Part shown: one piece after another, positions 10,370 to 21,407 of the stretch
Numbering within the stretch: the first letter of the stretch is position 1
Layout: the number at the start of each line of letters is the position of its first letter
DNA from: Tulasnella sp. 424
Taxonomy: Eukaryota; Basidiomycota; Agaricomycetes; Cantharellales; Tulasnellaceae
Assembly: GCA_019633425.1 (NCBI GenBank)
Contig: WSUB01000148.1
Coordinates: 1-64,000 of the forward strand
Length of the DNA stretch: 64,000 nt
Direction of reading: 5' to 3'
The notes under the pieces: model-generated
Databases searched by the model: none
The model's input: the letters and a program-made list of their open reading frames with translations, nothing else
What the model was told of the DNA's origin: nothing
Position numbers and translations under genes: made by a program

Positions 10370-12083
10370 TTATATCCGCTTGTCGCGTCCTCGAGGGTAC
10401 TGATTTGGCTGGGGTTGAGAATCGACTAGCCCCGTCGTGCTTCCAAAGCTACCATTGCCACCCGCAGCACCGCTGGGAGACATCTCATGGCCACTGTTGG
10501 ATGAGTCGCGGCTTCTGGAGCCGTACGAGTCGATAAGAGCGGAGTTGGATCGAGTATTGCCGTATTGGTCTGCACCGTGGTCTTCGCCGTACTGTTCGGC
10601 GAGTTGACTGAGAAATTAAAAAGGAAGAGGTTCAGTTGCGGTGCAATTTCGATCGGAGCAGAAGATACAGACCTCGCGTATGTGTCCATGATGACTGCCA
10701 TTGCCTCTTGGTTGAGGCGATAAGCCTTGGGCATCATGCCTTTACCGAATCGGTGGGTGACGTGATTCGAGCACAATAGAGCCGCAACGATGCATCCCAG
10801 ATGGAAGGGTACAAGACTGAATGTCATGATATACCACTTGTCCAGAATCCTCTTCTCGAATCTCATGTAAGGGCCCTTGCAACCAGGCAATTGGCTGCGA
10901 GAGTAGCATTTTGCGCTGACGGTAGCCTCTTGGTATGGTGTGAAGTATCCGCAGCATTCCAAGAGGTTTTGAATTGTCATCCGCCCTTGGATACCGAGGT
11001 TGCGAGACCACTGGGCGTTGATTTTGCCTTCGAGGTTGAAGGTGGCCCTTTTGTATGTAATGTATCCGGGCACAACGAGGAGGCCGAACGAAATCCAGAG
11101 GCAGATCGTGTAAATGGCGAGGAAGGCGCGATTGTTGAGGAGAATTCCGGCCCAACCAATGAGCGCTGTGAAGAGACAGGCGCAAGCGGCAACGGTAGAA
11201 GCTGTTCAAGTGGAGGAATGAGCGGGAGGTGCCGACGCCAAGAGAATAACAAGGAACAAGGACGACTGACCTACGAGTTCCCCTCGGTTGCCGATTGTAA
11301 TGATGTCGGCTTCTGTCCAAACATTGAACCAGATTAAAAGAGTAAAAATCAGCGCGGCCAGGCTGTACAACGTTAGCTGTGGAGTGAAAAAAACCGGTCA
11401 GTCCATTGTGACATCGCAACGTGGACCGGAGGGAGAGGGCACCGGAGGGGACCGTCGAAACGAGACACCTCGGGTGCCGCCTCCCTGGTAAAACGAGGAG
11501 GAAAACGACGTACGATGGTGTTGGTGCCGAAGAGAATCCATTTGAAACGGTTCCAACGTAGCTTGCCGCCTTTGCTTCCCGGGTCGACACCGTCATAGTC
11601 CTCGTCGTTCTCCCCAGGCATGCGGCTGGCGCCAGGACCGAACGCCCTTGTGCCGCCACCGCGTTTGACAAGGCCGTTCCCGGCCTTGTTAGCCTTTCGG
11701 TAGCTGATACCTGGGGAGAGGGGCCTTGAGAATTTGGATGGGAGATACGTGACGCTGAGACTGAGGGGTTCTGTGAGGTTTTGCCTGGAGCTCGACCTTG
11801 AGTCTGCGGATAGCTGAGAGTTTGGCCTGAGGCTGCCAAAGGGAACGTTGGGGGGGTGCAAGGGTTGGGTGTCACCGTAGACGGAAGGGGAAGGGGACGG
11901 ATTTTGGAAGGGGTTTCGGTGAACCATGCCTGGAGTTGGACCAATGGCTGCTGGTGAGTTTGCGTACGAGTCTTGCGGTACTCGTGGACGTTGGTTAATG
12001 CTTGCTGGATTTGAACCTTGGCTCCAGCCACTTGATCCACTGTCTCTACGCTGTTCCCAGGTGTTAGGTGCTTGGCTAGACAT
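10370..12083 (-). CDS. Tetraspanin-like membrane protein, Tsp2-type with long N-terminal extension
   Basis: The protein begins MSSQAPNTWEQR. Its first ~200 residues are cytosolic, rich in Ser/Pro/Gln, with an acidic NDEDYDGVDPGS patch. Four hydrophobic segments follow: KWILFGTNTI extended by LTLYSLAALIFTLLIWF; a segment ending FTALIGWAGILL; AIYTICLWISFGLLVVPGYI; and MTFSLVPFHLGCIVAALLC. Between TM3 and TM4 lies a loop with ECCGYFTP and two further cysteines (KCYSR, GCKGP), the CCG-type signature of tetraspanins. The C-terminal tail is hydrophilic (QYGEDHGADQYGN) and ends in TAA at 10370-10372 after a last exon joined through an intron near 10611-10672. In basidiomycetes Tsp2 proteins act at the plasma membrane in morphogenesis and virulence; the role here is inferred. 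Confidence 0.78.
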
Positions 12084-14012
12084 TCAGCCGAGAAAGGGAG
12101 AGGGGGGGGGAGAAAAAAATAACAGGAGAGCAAGGTGCACGGCGTCAAGAGGAGAAGAACGGAGAGAGGGGAAAAGGAGCGACGGCGACGACGAGCAGAA
12201 GAGCTGGCGGAGGAAGAAGGAGGGGGGAGAGAAGTGGGAGAGAAGGAAAAAGAGACGGGAGACAGAGAATTCCCATCTGGACTGAGGCACAATTGTCACA
12301 CCGGCGCGCCTTCAAGGAACGACCGGTCGAGCACATCGAATCGGCTGGACTAGGTTGTAAAATGAAAGATACTCACAGGGTGTGTAGTGTAGTAAAGAAA
12401 GCAAAGGAATAGTAAGTAGTTTAAGGTGTTTGAAGGGAAGGAGCGTCTGGGTGGAAGGTAGTTGTCGTGGAGGAATGGGCGAGTGGAAACGGAGATGAAG
12501 ATGCAAAGAGCATCGGCATAAGAGAGATTCCCAGAGCTCAGAGTACATCCTAATCATTCTTTTCCCGAGGTACGCTATTATTAGCCATATCCCGCACACT
12601 ACCCCGTTCTATCGTTATAATACTCGCAGGTTTACGCGGCCAACTTCTCATCCAAAACCATCACACCGCGCTATTCTTTCGCTTGTCTGATAGAAATTTT
12701 GGGAACCCTCATCCATCAACAACGGATTTCACACGACGATCCGCCGGCAGTCGCTAGGCACCCTTAGGGTAATTTTATCTCCTACATATACTTCAATCCT
12801 TCACTCTATGTGGCGTTTCGTCCGCAGCTCTCTCGCAGTCGATTCCAGTCGTCTGTGGATCGGGTGTTGTTGCGTTGTGAAATCCTCCGGAGAAACTCGA
12901 AATATTTTTGTAACAGCGTTTCTTTTTCCTTGTTCGGCGGCCTTGCGTGCTCTCCCTGCGCAGCAGCTGAAACGTGACACAGGGTTCCCATCCGTTTCCC
13001 TCGTTTTGACTTTACTGCGGCCCACTTTTAGGTAGCTGCGATGCCGATGTGCAGTCCCTTTAGGAGTACTTCGGCTTGTATACGTTGCTTATTTTTGGGA
13101 AGTCCGTTTTGGTGAGGGCTTAGCAGATTTCGACGTGACGAGACCCTTGTCACGCATTCTCTTGGCGCGCATGTCTCCCGTATTGTAACGCAGAATCCTG
13201 GCGATGGCTTGCTTGTAGGAAATGAAGATGTACACAAAACTCACCCTTTATTCTCCAGACCAACACGCGCCTAGCCGTGCATTGACGTTTGCGAGAAGAA
13301 TTCATGGTCATCTGACTTTTGTGTTCACGTTGGTTAGGGATGCGCCAATAAATGTTCATGTTAGCCCTGACCTCTCACGTAGGAACCCATACGATCAGCC
13401 AACCATTGCGTCTTTCGGCCCTCATCAACCCGGACGCGCATCCCAACGCCGAAATGCCACCTCACAACTCTGAGTCTGCTTCGGCCGCGTCTGCTTTGAC
13501 CGCGTCTGCTTCCCCCAAGCATCCCACCGAATCGCAGTACTTACTATACAAAAACCCCTCTAAACCGTGCCGTCCATCAACCCCTCAGCGGTACATCTGT
13601 CTCACTACCGCGTCTCTCCACGGTATTTTAAATGGCGATTCGGAGTTCTGCCCGCCGTTCCCATCGCCAGGATGCCATGGTGACCGCGCGCCACCCAGCC
13701 ACGCCAGCTCAAACGGATTACTAAATCGGAGAATCAAGCTCCACCGACGCCCGGCATGGATACAGAGGGTATAAAGGCGAACAGCATCATCTACCAACGA
13801 AATGACTACAAAACTCTCTTGAAGATATAACATGGAAAATGAGAAGGGAGGGTGGAAGATCCAATCGATACACCTCGAGATCAAAACTAAGTGTAGAAAG
13901 GTCAAGGCACGTAAGAAAACGGAGCCAAAAAGGGCCACCAAAAAAGATGCCTCGACCGAACGGCAACGGCCAGTGCCGAAAGAAATCGCAAATCTAAACT
14001 GGAGCGGGGGAT
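12084..14012. other. Gene-poor interval with purine-rich tract
   Basis: From about 12095 to 12275 the plus strand is strongly purine-rich with G and A runs, directly 5' of the minus-strand tetraspanin start, so it would be a pyrimidine-rich leader in that transcript. The rest has no convincing gene. The only weak coding hint is on the minus strand around 13311-13089, where two frames could be joined by a short intron into a very basic peptide of about 65 residues containing DMRAKRMRDKGLV. I could not assign it to a family. Confidence 0.4.
13089..13311 (-). CDS. Possible small basic protein (weak)
   Basis: An ATG at about 13305 or 13311 opens a Lys/Arg-rich frame (MNSSRKRQCTARR). It could splice, through a short intron with GTGAGT donor near 13250, into AIARILRYNTGDMRAKRMRD and end in TAA at 13089-13091. 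Composition resembles a ribosomal or nucleic-acid-binding protein, but I recognise no family. It may equally be chance. Confidence 0.2.
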
Positions 14013-15406
14013 TTAAAAGTTGGACCACGAGACCAGGCTATCTCTCGATGTGGCTGCAGCAAAGTGTCTCGCTGGACTGTTGTCGGACTCGATCACTCGC
14101 AGGTCAACCGTAACACCCAGACTTGTGCTCCTCATTGGTCGCATAGTCCCGAACGTCTCATCCTCCCCATCCTTCAAACCAAACACCCATTCGGGTACGG
14201 CTCCTACCTCCAGCATGCCCAGATTCATCCTCGCAACGATACACCATCCGTCGTCGTATGTTTGGACGACAGTCAGCACCTCGCTGGATCTGAGCACCAG
14301 CTCATCAGGTAATAGAGGCTGGAACGACGAGTGCACCACTGCTCGCTGGTTCTCGGTTGTAGCTGCAGGGAGCTGAGAAATACGGCGACTATGCTTCTTG
14401 CCGAATGTGAAACCGCTCCGTGATGGTGACGTCGGAGGGGAGCTGCCAGGGAACCGGATCGATGCAGCGAAGGAACTGAGGCGAGAATGGCTAAAGTGCG
14501 AGGCCCTGACGGGTGACGGAGGCTGGAACTTCCGGGGACCAGCACTAAGTTTGGGCCACGGTAAACTCGAGATCGTGGACGAGGAATCGCGGTATTGGCT
14601 TTTCTCGTCCTTTTCGACGCTGGACAGAACGCTTGCAGTGACGCTGCCGTTCAGAACGCTGAACTGGCTTGCTCGAGGGTTGCTGCGATCCCCAAACGCG
14701 TAGGTCGATTTTCTGCTACCTCCGCTTCCTGATTCGATCGCAATGGGAGCGAAAGCCGCGGGCATATTGCCTTGGTGCAAGTGATAGTCGATGATCTCGT
14801 TCTCGGTCATCGTCGCTCGAGGTGACCCTTCCTGCATCATGCTTGGAATGAACGATTGTCGAAGTGCTGAACTCCGGAGAGGGGTGGAAGAGTGCGCTCG
14901 AGGTGGGGCTGAGAGCGGGGCGTCGGATGTTTCCATTTGACGCATGAGGGGAGCTGTCCGGCGAAGAGGTGGAAGGTAGGGGATGGCGGAAACCTCATCG
15001 TTGTTGTTTTCATACTCGGCTTGCTTTTCATTGATCGGGCGCACCGCTGCTGCTGGAAGTATAATGGATGCGGTTATCTGGGCACGATTGAACTTGTTGG
15101 GCATTTGTGGTCTAAAAATAGATCCAAAATGTGAGCAAAAACGCAAAATGCTGCCCAACTCGAATACGACAAAGGAGGACTTTACCTTGGACCTAGACGC
15201 AGTCCACTCCCATTTCCATCTTCCTCGGAAATCATATCTGGCTCAAAGGCCGAGCCCTTCTTCCATCTCCTCCATCCAAGCCAGACCACGATGCCGACCA
15301 AAATGGCGCATGCAAGGGCGATGCCCAGAATATATATAGGCCCGAGAGTGTTGTCGTCTCCTTGATCCGCCCGCCGCGAGATTGCAGGAGTGAGTATTGG
15401 TGCCAT
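14013..15406 (-). CDS. Single-pass membrane protein with C-terminal SH3 domain (Fus1/Sho1-like layout)
   Basis: The first exon starts at ATG 15406 (MAPILTPAISRRADQ), preferred over an in-frame GTG upstream. It holds one membrane span, YILGIALACAILVGIVVWLG, followed by a basic stop-transfer WRRWKKG. After an intron just below 15182 the second exon gives a long Ser-rich cytosolic region. At about residues 340-400 there is an SH3-like fold with FQPLLPDELVLRSSEVLTV, then DDGWC and GAVPEWVF, which match the ALYDY, DDGW and P..Y positions of SH3 domains. The stop is TAA at 14013-14015. Such TM-SH3 proteins act in cell fusion or osmosensing scaffolds in other fungi; that role here is inferred. Confidence 0.7.
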
Positions 15407-16034
15407 TGACAAATGTAACACTGCTTCGCCTAGAGCGTTTCTATTTTTCTAGCGATATGCTGATGTCGAACGGGGTATCCTCCTGGGATACCTTACTTGA
15501 AGAAACGGTTGGGTAGAGGTATTCCACAGGAATTGGATGAACAACCGTAGAGGTGCTTTGCAAAGTGCTTCTGGGCGATTTCTCTTCAGTCGTAAAAAAA
15601 AAGAGCGAAACCGAGCTTGTCAATCGCAGGAGAGGTGGGATTGAATAGTAAAGACAGTGGGAGTCGAAGGAGTGGGAAGGGTGAACGAGTGGAAAGGACG
15701 AGGCGAGGAGGATGCCTCTAGAGTGGCGGGGGAGGTGGTAGGAGTGAGGGAGAGGCCGAGGGGGCAGTCTTGGTTCGAATATCCAATATCTGTGCACGTG
15801 ACCAGTCGCGATCGAAGGGTTCAACTTCTCGCCGGTGGCTGCCCTAGTAACCGGGCTCACGTCAATTTCAAACGCATAGAGAGTGTGTGTCAACCGGAGA
15901 AAGTGTTCACCCTACGATACTATATATCGAACAACTCCAATGATAAGGAACTCGAAGCATTCGATGCCCATTGAACTAACGCGTCCAATGTCCGCTTCAG
16001 AGTCCAATGGTGCCAGGAATCAGCAACACCGGTG
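15407..16034. other. Intergenic, no firm gene
   Basis: A minus-strand open frame (15441-15893) is Ser/Thr-rich, but I could not splice it in frame onto the SH3-protein start. The interval probably holds that gene's 5' leader and the 3' end of the next minus-strand gene. Confidence 0.4.
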
Positions 16035-16742
16035 TCAACAATTTAGCCAGGGAAACAAAGGCAGGGTCAGGTTCCGGATCTTTTGCCACCAATATACACC
16101 TTGACGACAATTCAGGGTCGACGATTCCCGTCTCCCTCTCTCTTCCTCGGGCTTTGCAAAGAACTTGGCCGGCTCCCTAAGTATAGATATTAGTAACAAA
16201 GGCGACCGGAGGCCTGATAGATGCGCTCCCCGAGCACTCGAACATGAGCACCTCACAACGTCGGGAGCAGTTGGGCATTGTCGAGCAGTTGCTTCCATAC
16301 CGTCGTCCTTCCAGTTCTGGACCTCTCTGGGCGAGCGACAATAGATGGGGGGTTTGAAGAGAGGTAGGAGGGCGTTTTCAACCAAGGCATCCATCCTTCC
16401 AGGCCGATCAAGTTCCCGAAAGGGCGGTACCGCTTGTAATTCATCTAGCAGGCGACCTCGTACTAAGTCGTCGAACTTAAGAACGTTGTATAAGGGGTTA
16501 AGAGTATCGCGTACTCTTGCGCTTGCATGTAGGTCGCTTCGCTTGAGAGTCGATTCGTAAACCGGGCTAGGTGTCCACTCCATAGGTTCCAATCCACGTC
16601 TGGGCTCGGAGCTGGATATCCAGTCAATCCATAAATGGAGCAGAGCTCGGTAGAGATTGCAGTTGTTTCGAGATTACCTGATAGATTCCAAACTCGGAGA
16701 TTCGCTGATAGGCCACAGCTCAGGCGTCGACGCGGTTTTCAT
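16035..16742 (-). CDS. Unassigned hypothetical protein
   Basis: A plausible model starts at ATG 16742 (MKTASTPELWPISESP). It uses an intron of about 66 nt ending GGATATCCAG, continues through EPRRGLEPMEWTPSPVYES and VRDTLNPLYNVLKFDDLVRG, and skips a second intron (about 16250-16176) to end RNLTLPLFPWLNC at 16035. The length is about 180 residues. I see no signal peptide, membrane segment or known motif. Both introns have GT..AG ends and keep the frame open, which supports a real gene, but the 5' end is uncertain. Confidence 0.45.
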
Positions 16743-17016
16743 TTCGAAACCAAGAATCTCCAAGATGGCTTTTGATCGGTGTACATCTTCACGCTGTCAG
16801 CGATGCACGAACGCTTTCGATTCCAGCGTAGTGACAAAAGCTAGCCGCTCTTTCCAGGAGCGACCTGCGTTCTTCTTGCGCCCGAACCACTACGCAACAC
16901 CATTTCCCTCCTTCACATCCATTTGCGGATCGTCGCTGTGAAAAAACAAGTAGTCAGTTTCAATCCTCCAAATAATGTCAACTGTTCGACGACTATTGGC
17001 TCTTACCCTGGTCATT

Positions 17017-18552
17017 TCAATCCGTCGGTGTGGACCAGCCTGTCCAGCCGCTTCCCCTCGTCCAGGATCCTGCACCCCCAATCCAGACATACTCGAGAGC
17101 AGGGTTGCTCTGCGAGATATTTTCGACAGCCTTATTGTACCTCAATCCAGTCGGCGCTCGCTCTGTCGATGTACGGATGGCTTCCATGCTATACGTTGAT
17201 AACCCAAATCTTTTGACGTGCTTTAGCTTCCGAAACGAAGCCTCCCGGCTTTCCGGCCAGTCCTGATTTCAGTGAGGGAAAATGAGCTGCAGTCCATGTC
17301 GGATAGAGTGATAAAGAAAACGTACAATAAGTACGGACTGATCTGTACTGCGGCTCTCATAGGTGAAAGTCTCCAGTCGAGGACATCGTCGAGCAACAGC
17401 CTCAAAGTCGTCTTCATCCCATCTTGGAACCCCCAAGTAGAGGTAAGTGACATCGACTTTGGACTTGAGGAGAGCCAAGTCATCGGCTGTCCGGGTGTCG
17501 TCCTGTGGCTCATAAGACATGATCTCTCCATCTATCCAGAATTCGTGGATTGGGCGATCTTTCCCCAAGACGACAGCGAGAGGCAGTGGACCTTTGAAGG
17601 TTTGAAGGGAAGAGAAGTGTCGTGCTTTGATGCCTCGAACTTTAAGTCGGTCCGCCAGCTGTCGTGGAGTTTCTTGGTAGCTGCGATGGAGCTGAAGGCT
17701 CTTGAGGCTTGGGCACCGAAGTCCAAGGTGTAGAAAACCATCCAAGGCCGAATCTCCAGGTGGGACTGTGACAATCAATGTGCGAAGGCTCCGGAACACT
17801 TGATTAGGAACTCGACGCTCGATGATGGAAGGGATGTCGGTACCCTCCGGTGTCCAGCACTGCATCTCCACCAAGTTTTGTGATCTAGCGATCAACGCCA
17901 CAGCGGCCTCCTCCGCTCTGCCCGACACGGGACTGGCCCAGTTGAGAACTTGAAGGTCGAGTCCTTCTGCATTGACTTCTTCTATTGAAGGTACAGTGAT
18001 TAGGTTTGAGAAGCTAATCCCTTCAAGATGAAGTTTCTTGAGGGCTGTGGACTGAAGGATATTGAAATAAATTGGTGGACTGATCGGCAGATAAACGAGG
18101 TGAAGGCATTGGACGTTCGACATTCTGAGGAAGAGACTATGGAGCCGTGACCCTAGGGCTGAATACTCTTGTACTCGTGCTACCTGCTCGCTGTTTTGTC
18201 CTGGTGGACGAATACCCGGTTCTTTGCCCATGTATAGCTTCCGAATCCACTTCACCATATGCGGCCTCTCTTCCAAGAGGGCGACCACATGTTTCAACAC
18301 GGGTAGCTTGTGATCCAAGTTCCTGTCGGATGCAACAAAGCTTACAATGGCGAAACGAAAGGGGTTGGCGATTTGGTAGTGGAAGCGTGACACGAGGCAG
18401 GCGTTCCGGATAGCTCGAGTGCTCTGTAACGTCCACTTGGTCTTAAGGTGCGAGCGACTTGAGAACGGCATCTCCCCAGTAATGAAGGGGTTGGCTAAGA
18501 AAGCTATCACGATAGGCCACAGCTCTGGAAGTAGAGTTACGGTTTGGGACAT
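17017..18552 (-). CDS. F-box/LRR-like protein
   Basis: It starts MSQTVTLLPELWPIVIAFLA, which has the LPxELxxxIxxxL pattern of a fungal F-box, followed by ACLVSRFHYQIANP. The middle and C terminus contain spaced leucine-rich stretches (HLVYLPISPPIYF, LKKLHLEGISF, LRTLIVTVPPG, CPSLKSLQLHRSY, CPRLETFTYESRS) typical of irregular LRRs in basidiomycete F-box proteins. A last exon after an intron of about 55 nt begins DWPESREASFRKLKHV and ends in TGA at 17017-17019. In total it has about 485 residues in two exons. The likely role is a substrate-recognition subunit of an SCF ubiquitin ligase; the target is unknown. Confidence 0.65.
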
Positions 18553-18795
18553 GCTTGGGAAAGGGACGTGAGCTCAAAGTATTTTCATGACTCTGCCGCT
18601 TAAGATTAACTCACTTTCCGAGTTTGGGGGCTGAGTGTTATCTGTCAAAATCGGTACACGGAGACGCGGGAGTCGTGTGTTGAGTCTGACTAAAATCGCC
18701 TTCCTTTTTCGTTCCGGCGCCTCTTTGAAGCAATAAACCGAGGCATAATCGCGATTAAGGTATTCAATTATGATGTGTCTCAGATTGATAAGGAG

Positions 18796-20318
18796 TTATA
18801 GGATACTTTTAAAGAACCCTGCAAATGTAGCAGGAAGAAGCAACCGTCGCCCTTCTAAATGGTTTGAGACTTCTAAAGCCTCAATTGTGCTCCTGGCAGG
18901 ACGTGCCCAAGCCTCCTCGCCTTCCATTAGAAGTGCTGATTCCTCGTCGGATGTCAGCTTCAACGGAACTTCGGCTTGGTAAGTTTTGTTGTTCGAGGAG
19001 TCGACGAATACGAGATTGAGGGAAAACTAAGCCGACACCAAGGGCGAGTTAGCGCGGACACCAGAGAGGGCAAGGCGCCACACATACCGATGTTTCGACA
19101 AAAGGTGCAACATGCCATGAGGGCTGCTCTGACGACGGTAACTGAATGGACCCTGATGCGATACAGGCTCCACCTTCCGCAAATAGCACATCGGTAATTT
19201 TTGCATCAGCAACAGTGGGTCTGGACACTTCGGCCGTGGTGTATCCCAGTTGAAAAGATACTTGCTTCACGAGATGGAGGGATAGCCGAGAATTCATGTC
19301 GGATAGTTGCGGCAATGTGGAGGAAATCGGCTGTAAGAACCGTATTTGGAAAGGAACACTTCCCCCCAGAGCATAGGTGAAGCGACGAGGGAGAGAAATC
19401 TGCGGAGCAGGGCTCCAGTTAGACAACGAATACGTTCGGCGTGTTCTGATAACTTGCCTCTAGCGCAAAGTCCGATGGTGATGCTCCTGTCGCGGCTGTA
19501 CGGAGGGTTCTCCATTCCACTTCGTCTGAACGGTTTGGGGGAGTTTTGACACCAGACTCCCAAGCTGCCAGCTCCGGCACCACCGAGCGCCTCGGCCGGC
19601 TTGGGAGCGCGAACGTTCTAGGAGCATGCCACCATTCCGTACCAACGCGTTCGCGTCGGTGGAGTCCATATCGCCTCACCTCGACGTCGATCCTGTAGCG
19701 GACATCGAGATGGATGGCTTGTCGGGTGAGAGGGTCCGACGATTTACTGTTGTGTATTGATGGTGGAAGATGGGAGTTGGATTGATGCGCGTATGTTGGG
19801 ATGTGAAAGGATAAGGGGAAGGTCGAGTTTACAGGGGATGATTGGGAGTTTGATGAAAATAGAGTTTGGGTATGCTGAAGGACTGTCCTGCACTGTGTAT
19901 ATGCGGAAAAGCCATCCTCCAAGACAAAATAAGACACTTTCCCTGAAACCTGGGTGCAGAAATTGGGCTCAATGATGGCACGAAACTAACGTGCATTGAA
20001 CCCTCTAACCTTTAAAGTGATCTGTTTCACCCCCTTGAGATCCTTCAAAGCGACGGTCCCTCGAATCTCGGAATTCGCGCCATACGTGGGGTGGCTCGCA
20101 CCATGAACTTTCCGCCCCAAATTGAGAACCATGGATCTCGAGGAGTAGACATAGTCATGCTGGGTCGGGGCGCCATTTTCTTCCAGTTGAAACTGAAGCG
20201 ATTCTTCATCCGGCCTGAGCTCTGAAGTAAAGGAGGGTAGCGAGGATGTCGAAACCGAGGCCGAAGAGGAATAGAGCGAATATCTTGGTGGCGGGGGAAG
20301 AATGTCGACGGACGCCAT
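18796..20318 (-). CDS. Arrestin-like protein, paralogue 3 (PPxY-bearing)
   Basis: The ATG at 20318 (MASVDILPPPPRYS) is used rather than a GTG two codons upstream. Residues 10-13 are PPRY, then LPSF and RPDEESLQFQ, then YVYSSRSMVLNLGRKVHGA and GVKQITLKV before intron 1. The second exon has VLEDGFSAYTQCRTVLQHT, FPLSFHIPTYAHQS and RYGLHRRERVGTEWWHAPR. The third has FTYALGGSVPFQIRF and PSWHVAPFVETS. The last exon has FSLNLVFVDSSN and KLTSDEESALLMEGEEAWARP and ends in TAA at 18796-18798. It is head-to-head with paralogue 4, the same arrangement as paralogues 1 and 2. Confidence 0.77.
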
Positions 20319-20357
20319 TTTCACCTTGCTGAATGTGAGAGAGTCAAAAGATGCATG

Positions 20358-20364
20358 TTTTATA
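20358..20364 (-). promoter_or_regulatory. TATA box of arrestin paralogue 3
   Basis: TATAAAA on the minus strand, about 40 nt upstream of the ATG at 20318. Confidence 0.45.
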
Positions 20365-21232
20365 TGAGCGTAGAGCGTTAACCAAGGTGGAGAGTGCGGC
20401 TGATGCGGGAGGCCGTCAGCAAGATGGAGGGCGCCGCTGAGCCTCGGACTCCGGAGCGTTGGGGATTAGGCGACATCTCCAACCGATTCGAAGAGATGAA
20501 GCTAACTCGGGCGCTAACCGTTCTATGCCTGGTGATGTCATTGACCGTGCCGTGCTGCGGCCGGCCAAGGCAAAGCCGAGCGCACGGCGACTTTGACTTT
20601 AGTCCCTTTTCGCACATGACGGAGTTTCTGGGAGTCAAGGAATGAGACTTGTGGGCGTATCGGGTGGGTTCGGGCCCTCCACGTGACCAGTAGATGCCTT
20701 CTGATAGGCTCTTGACGTCACCGAATCATGAAACGTCTGCATGTCGCGGTCTGGGTCAGTCCGGGGAGGCCACGGTCCTCGCGGAGAACGGGGATGTTGC
20801 TCTCACTGACAAAGCCGGCTACTCGGGAATTGAACCACGCCGAAATCCTCCGAGGCCACTTGTTCAAAGAGAGACGTCCAGCTGCCTCGCTCCATGGCCA
20901 TTTAATGCTCTGGAAAGCGGTGGTTCAGTTGCATTCAGAGCGAGGTTGCTGCCCATCGAATTTGGTGGGCGGCCAGTTGGCTTTGGGTGGGTGGCGGCCC
21001 TTATTTGTGATGATGTTGAGCATCCTTCAAATTTAGAACCTCCACCACAACTCTCCTATCCGATTACCACCGCATTCTCAAAACGACCAAGACACCTCGT
21101 GTTGCACCAAAACGCGATGATGATTCCTAACTCGACTCAGCTCTCAATGGGGGAACGAAGGAAACAACCCCACTGCATCCCTTCGGCTCGGCTCGGTTTG
21201 CCGAAAGAACGTACAAGTTTCTTTTCCATCCA

Positions 21233-21240
21233 TATATATA
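21233..21240 (+). promoter_or_regulatory. TATA-like element of arrestin paralogue 4
   Basis: TATATATA about 170 nt upstream of the ATG at 21408. The word attag directly before that ATG could be the 3' end of a leader intron. Confidence 0.35.
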
Positions 21241-21407
21241 ATGACACCGAGAGCCAAGTCTGATCGGAGAATGCGCGATCCCCTCCAGAGACCTTCTGCT
21301 TCCTCATCACCCCTCTCTCCCTCAGCAACGCTGCACGGCAAACGTACGTCGGCTCTGTCCTCTCACCTTTTGATTTTTGTCTCTCATGATTGTTTATGTG
21401 TCATTAG

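Larger units (their letters stand above)
20319..21407. promoter_or_regulatory. Divergent intergenic region between arrestin paralogues 3 and 4
   Basis: About 1.1 kb between two head-to-head starts. It contains a TATA element for paralogue 3 at 20358-20364, an E-box CACGTG near 20681 and a TATA-like run at 21233-21240 for paralogue 4. A 189-codon frame (20694-21263) lies inside but has no recognisable domain. Confidence 0.5.

Noticed and set aside
10742..12292. 516-codon minus-strand open frame
   Set aside because: It runs through in a frame that mixes intron and exon sequence of the tetraspanin gene; the spliced model in the other frame shows the membrane spans and CCG motif.
15441..15893. 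Ser/Thr-rich 150-codon frame upstream of the SH3 protein
   Set aside because: Tested as an extracellular first exon; the best donor/acceptor pair leads to a stop codon, so the ATG at 15406 is kept.
20694..21263. 189-codon plus-strand frame
   Set aside because: It lies in the divergent promoter region of two arrestin genes, has no domain, and a second overlapping frame is equally open.
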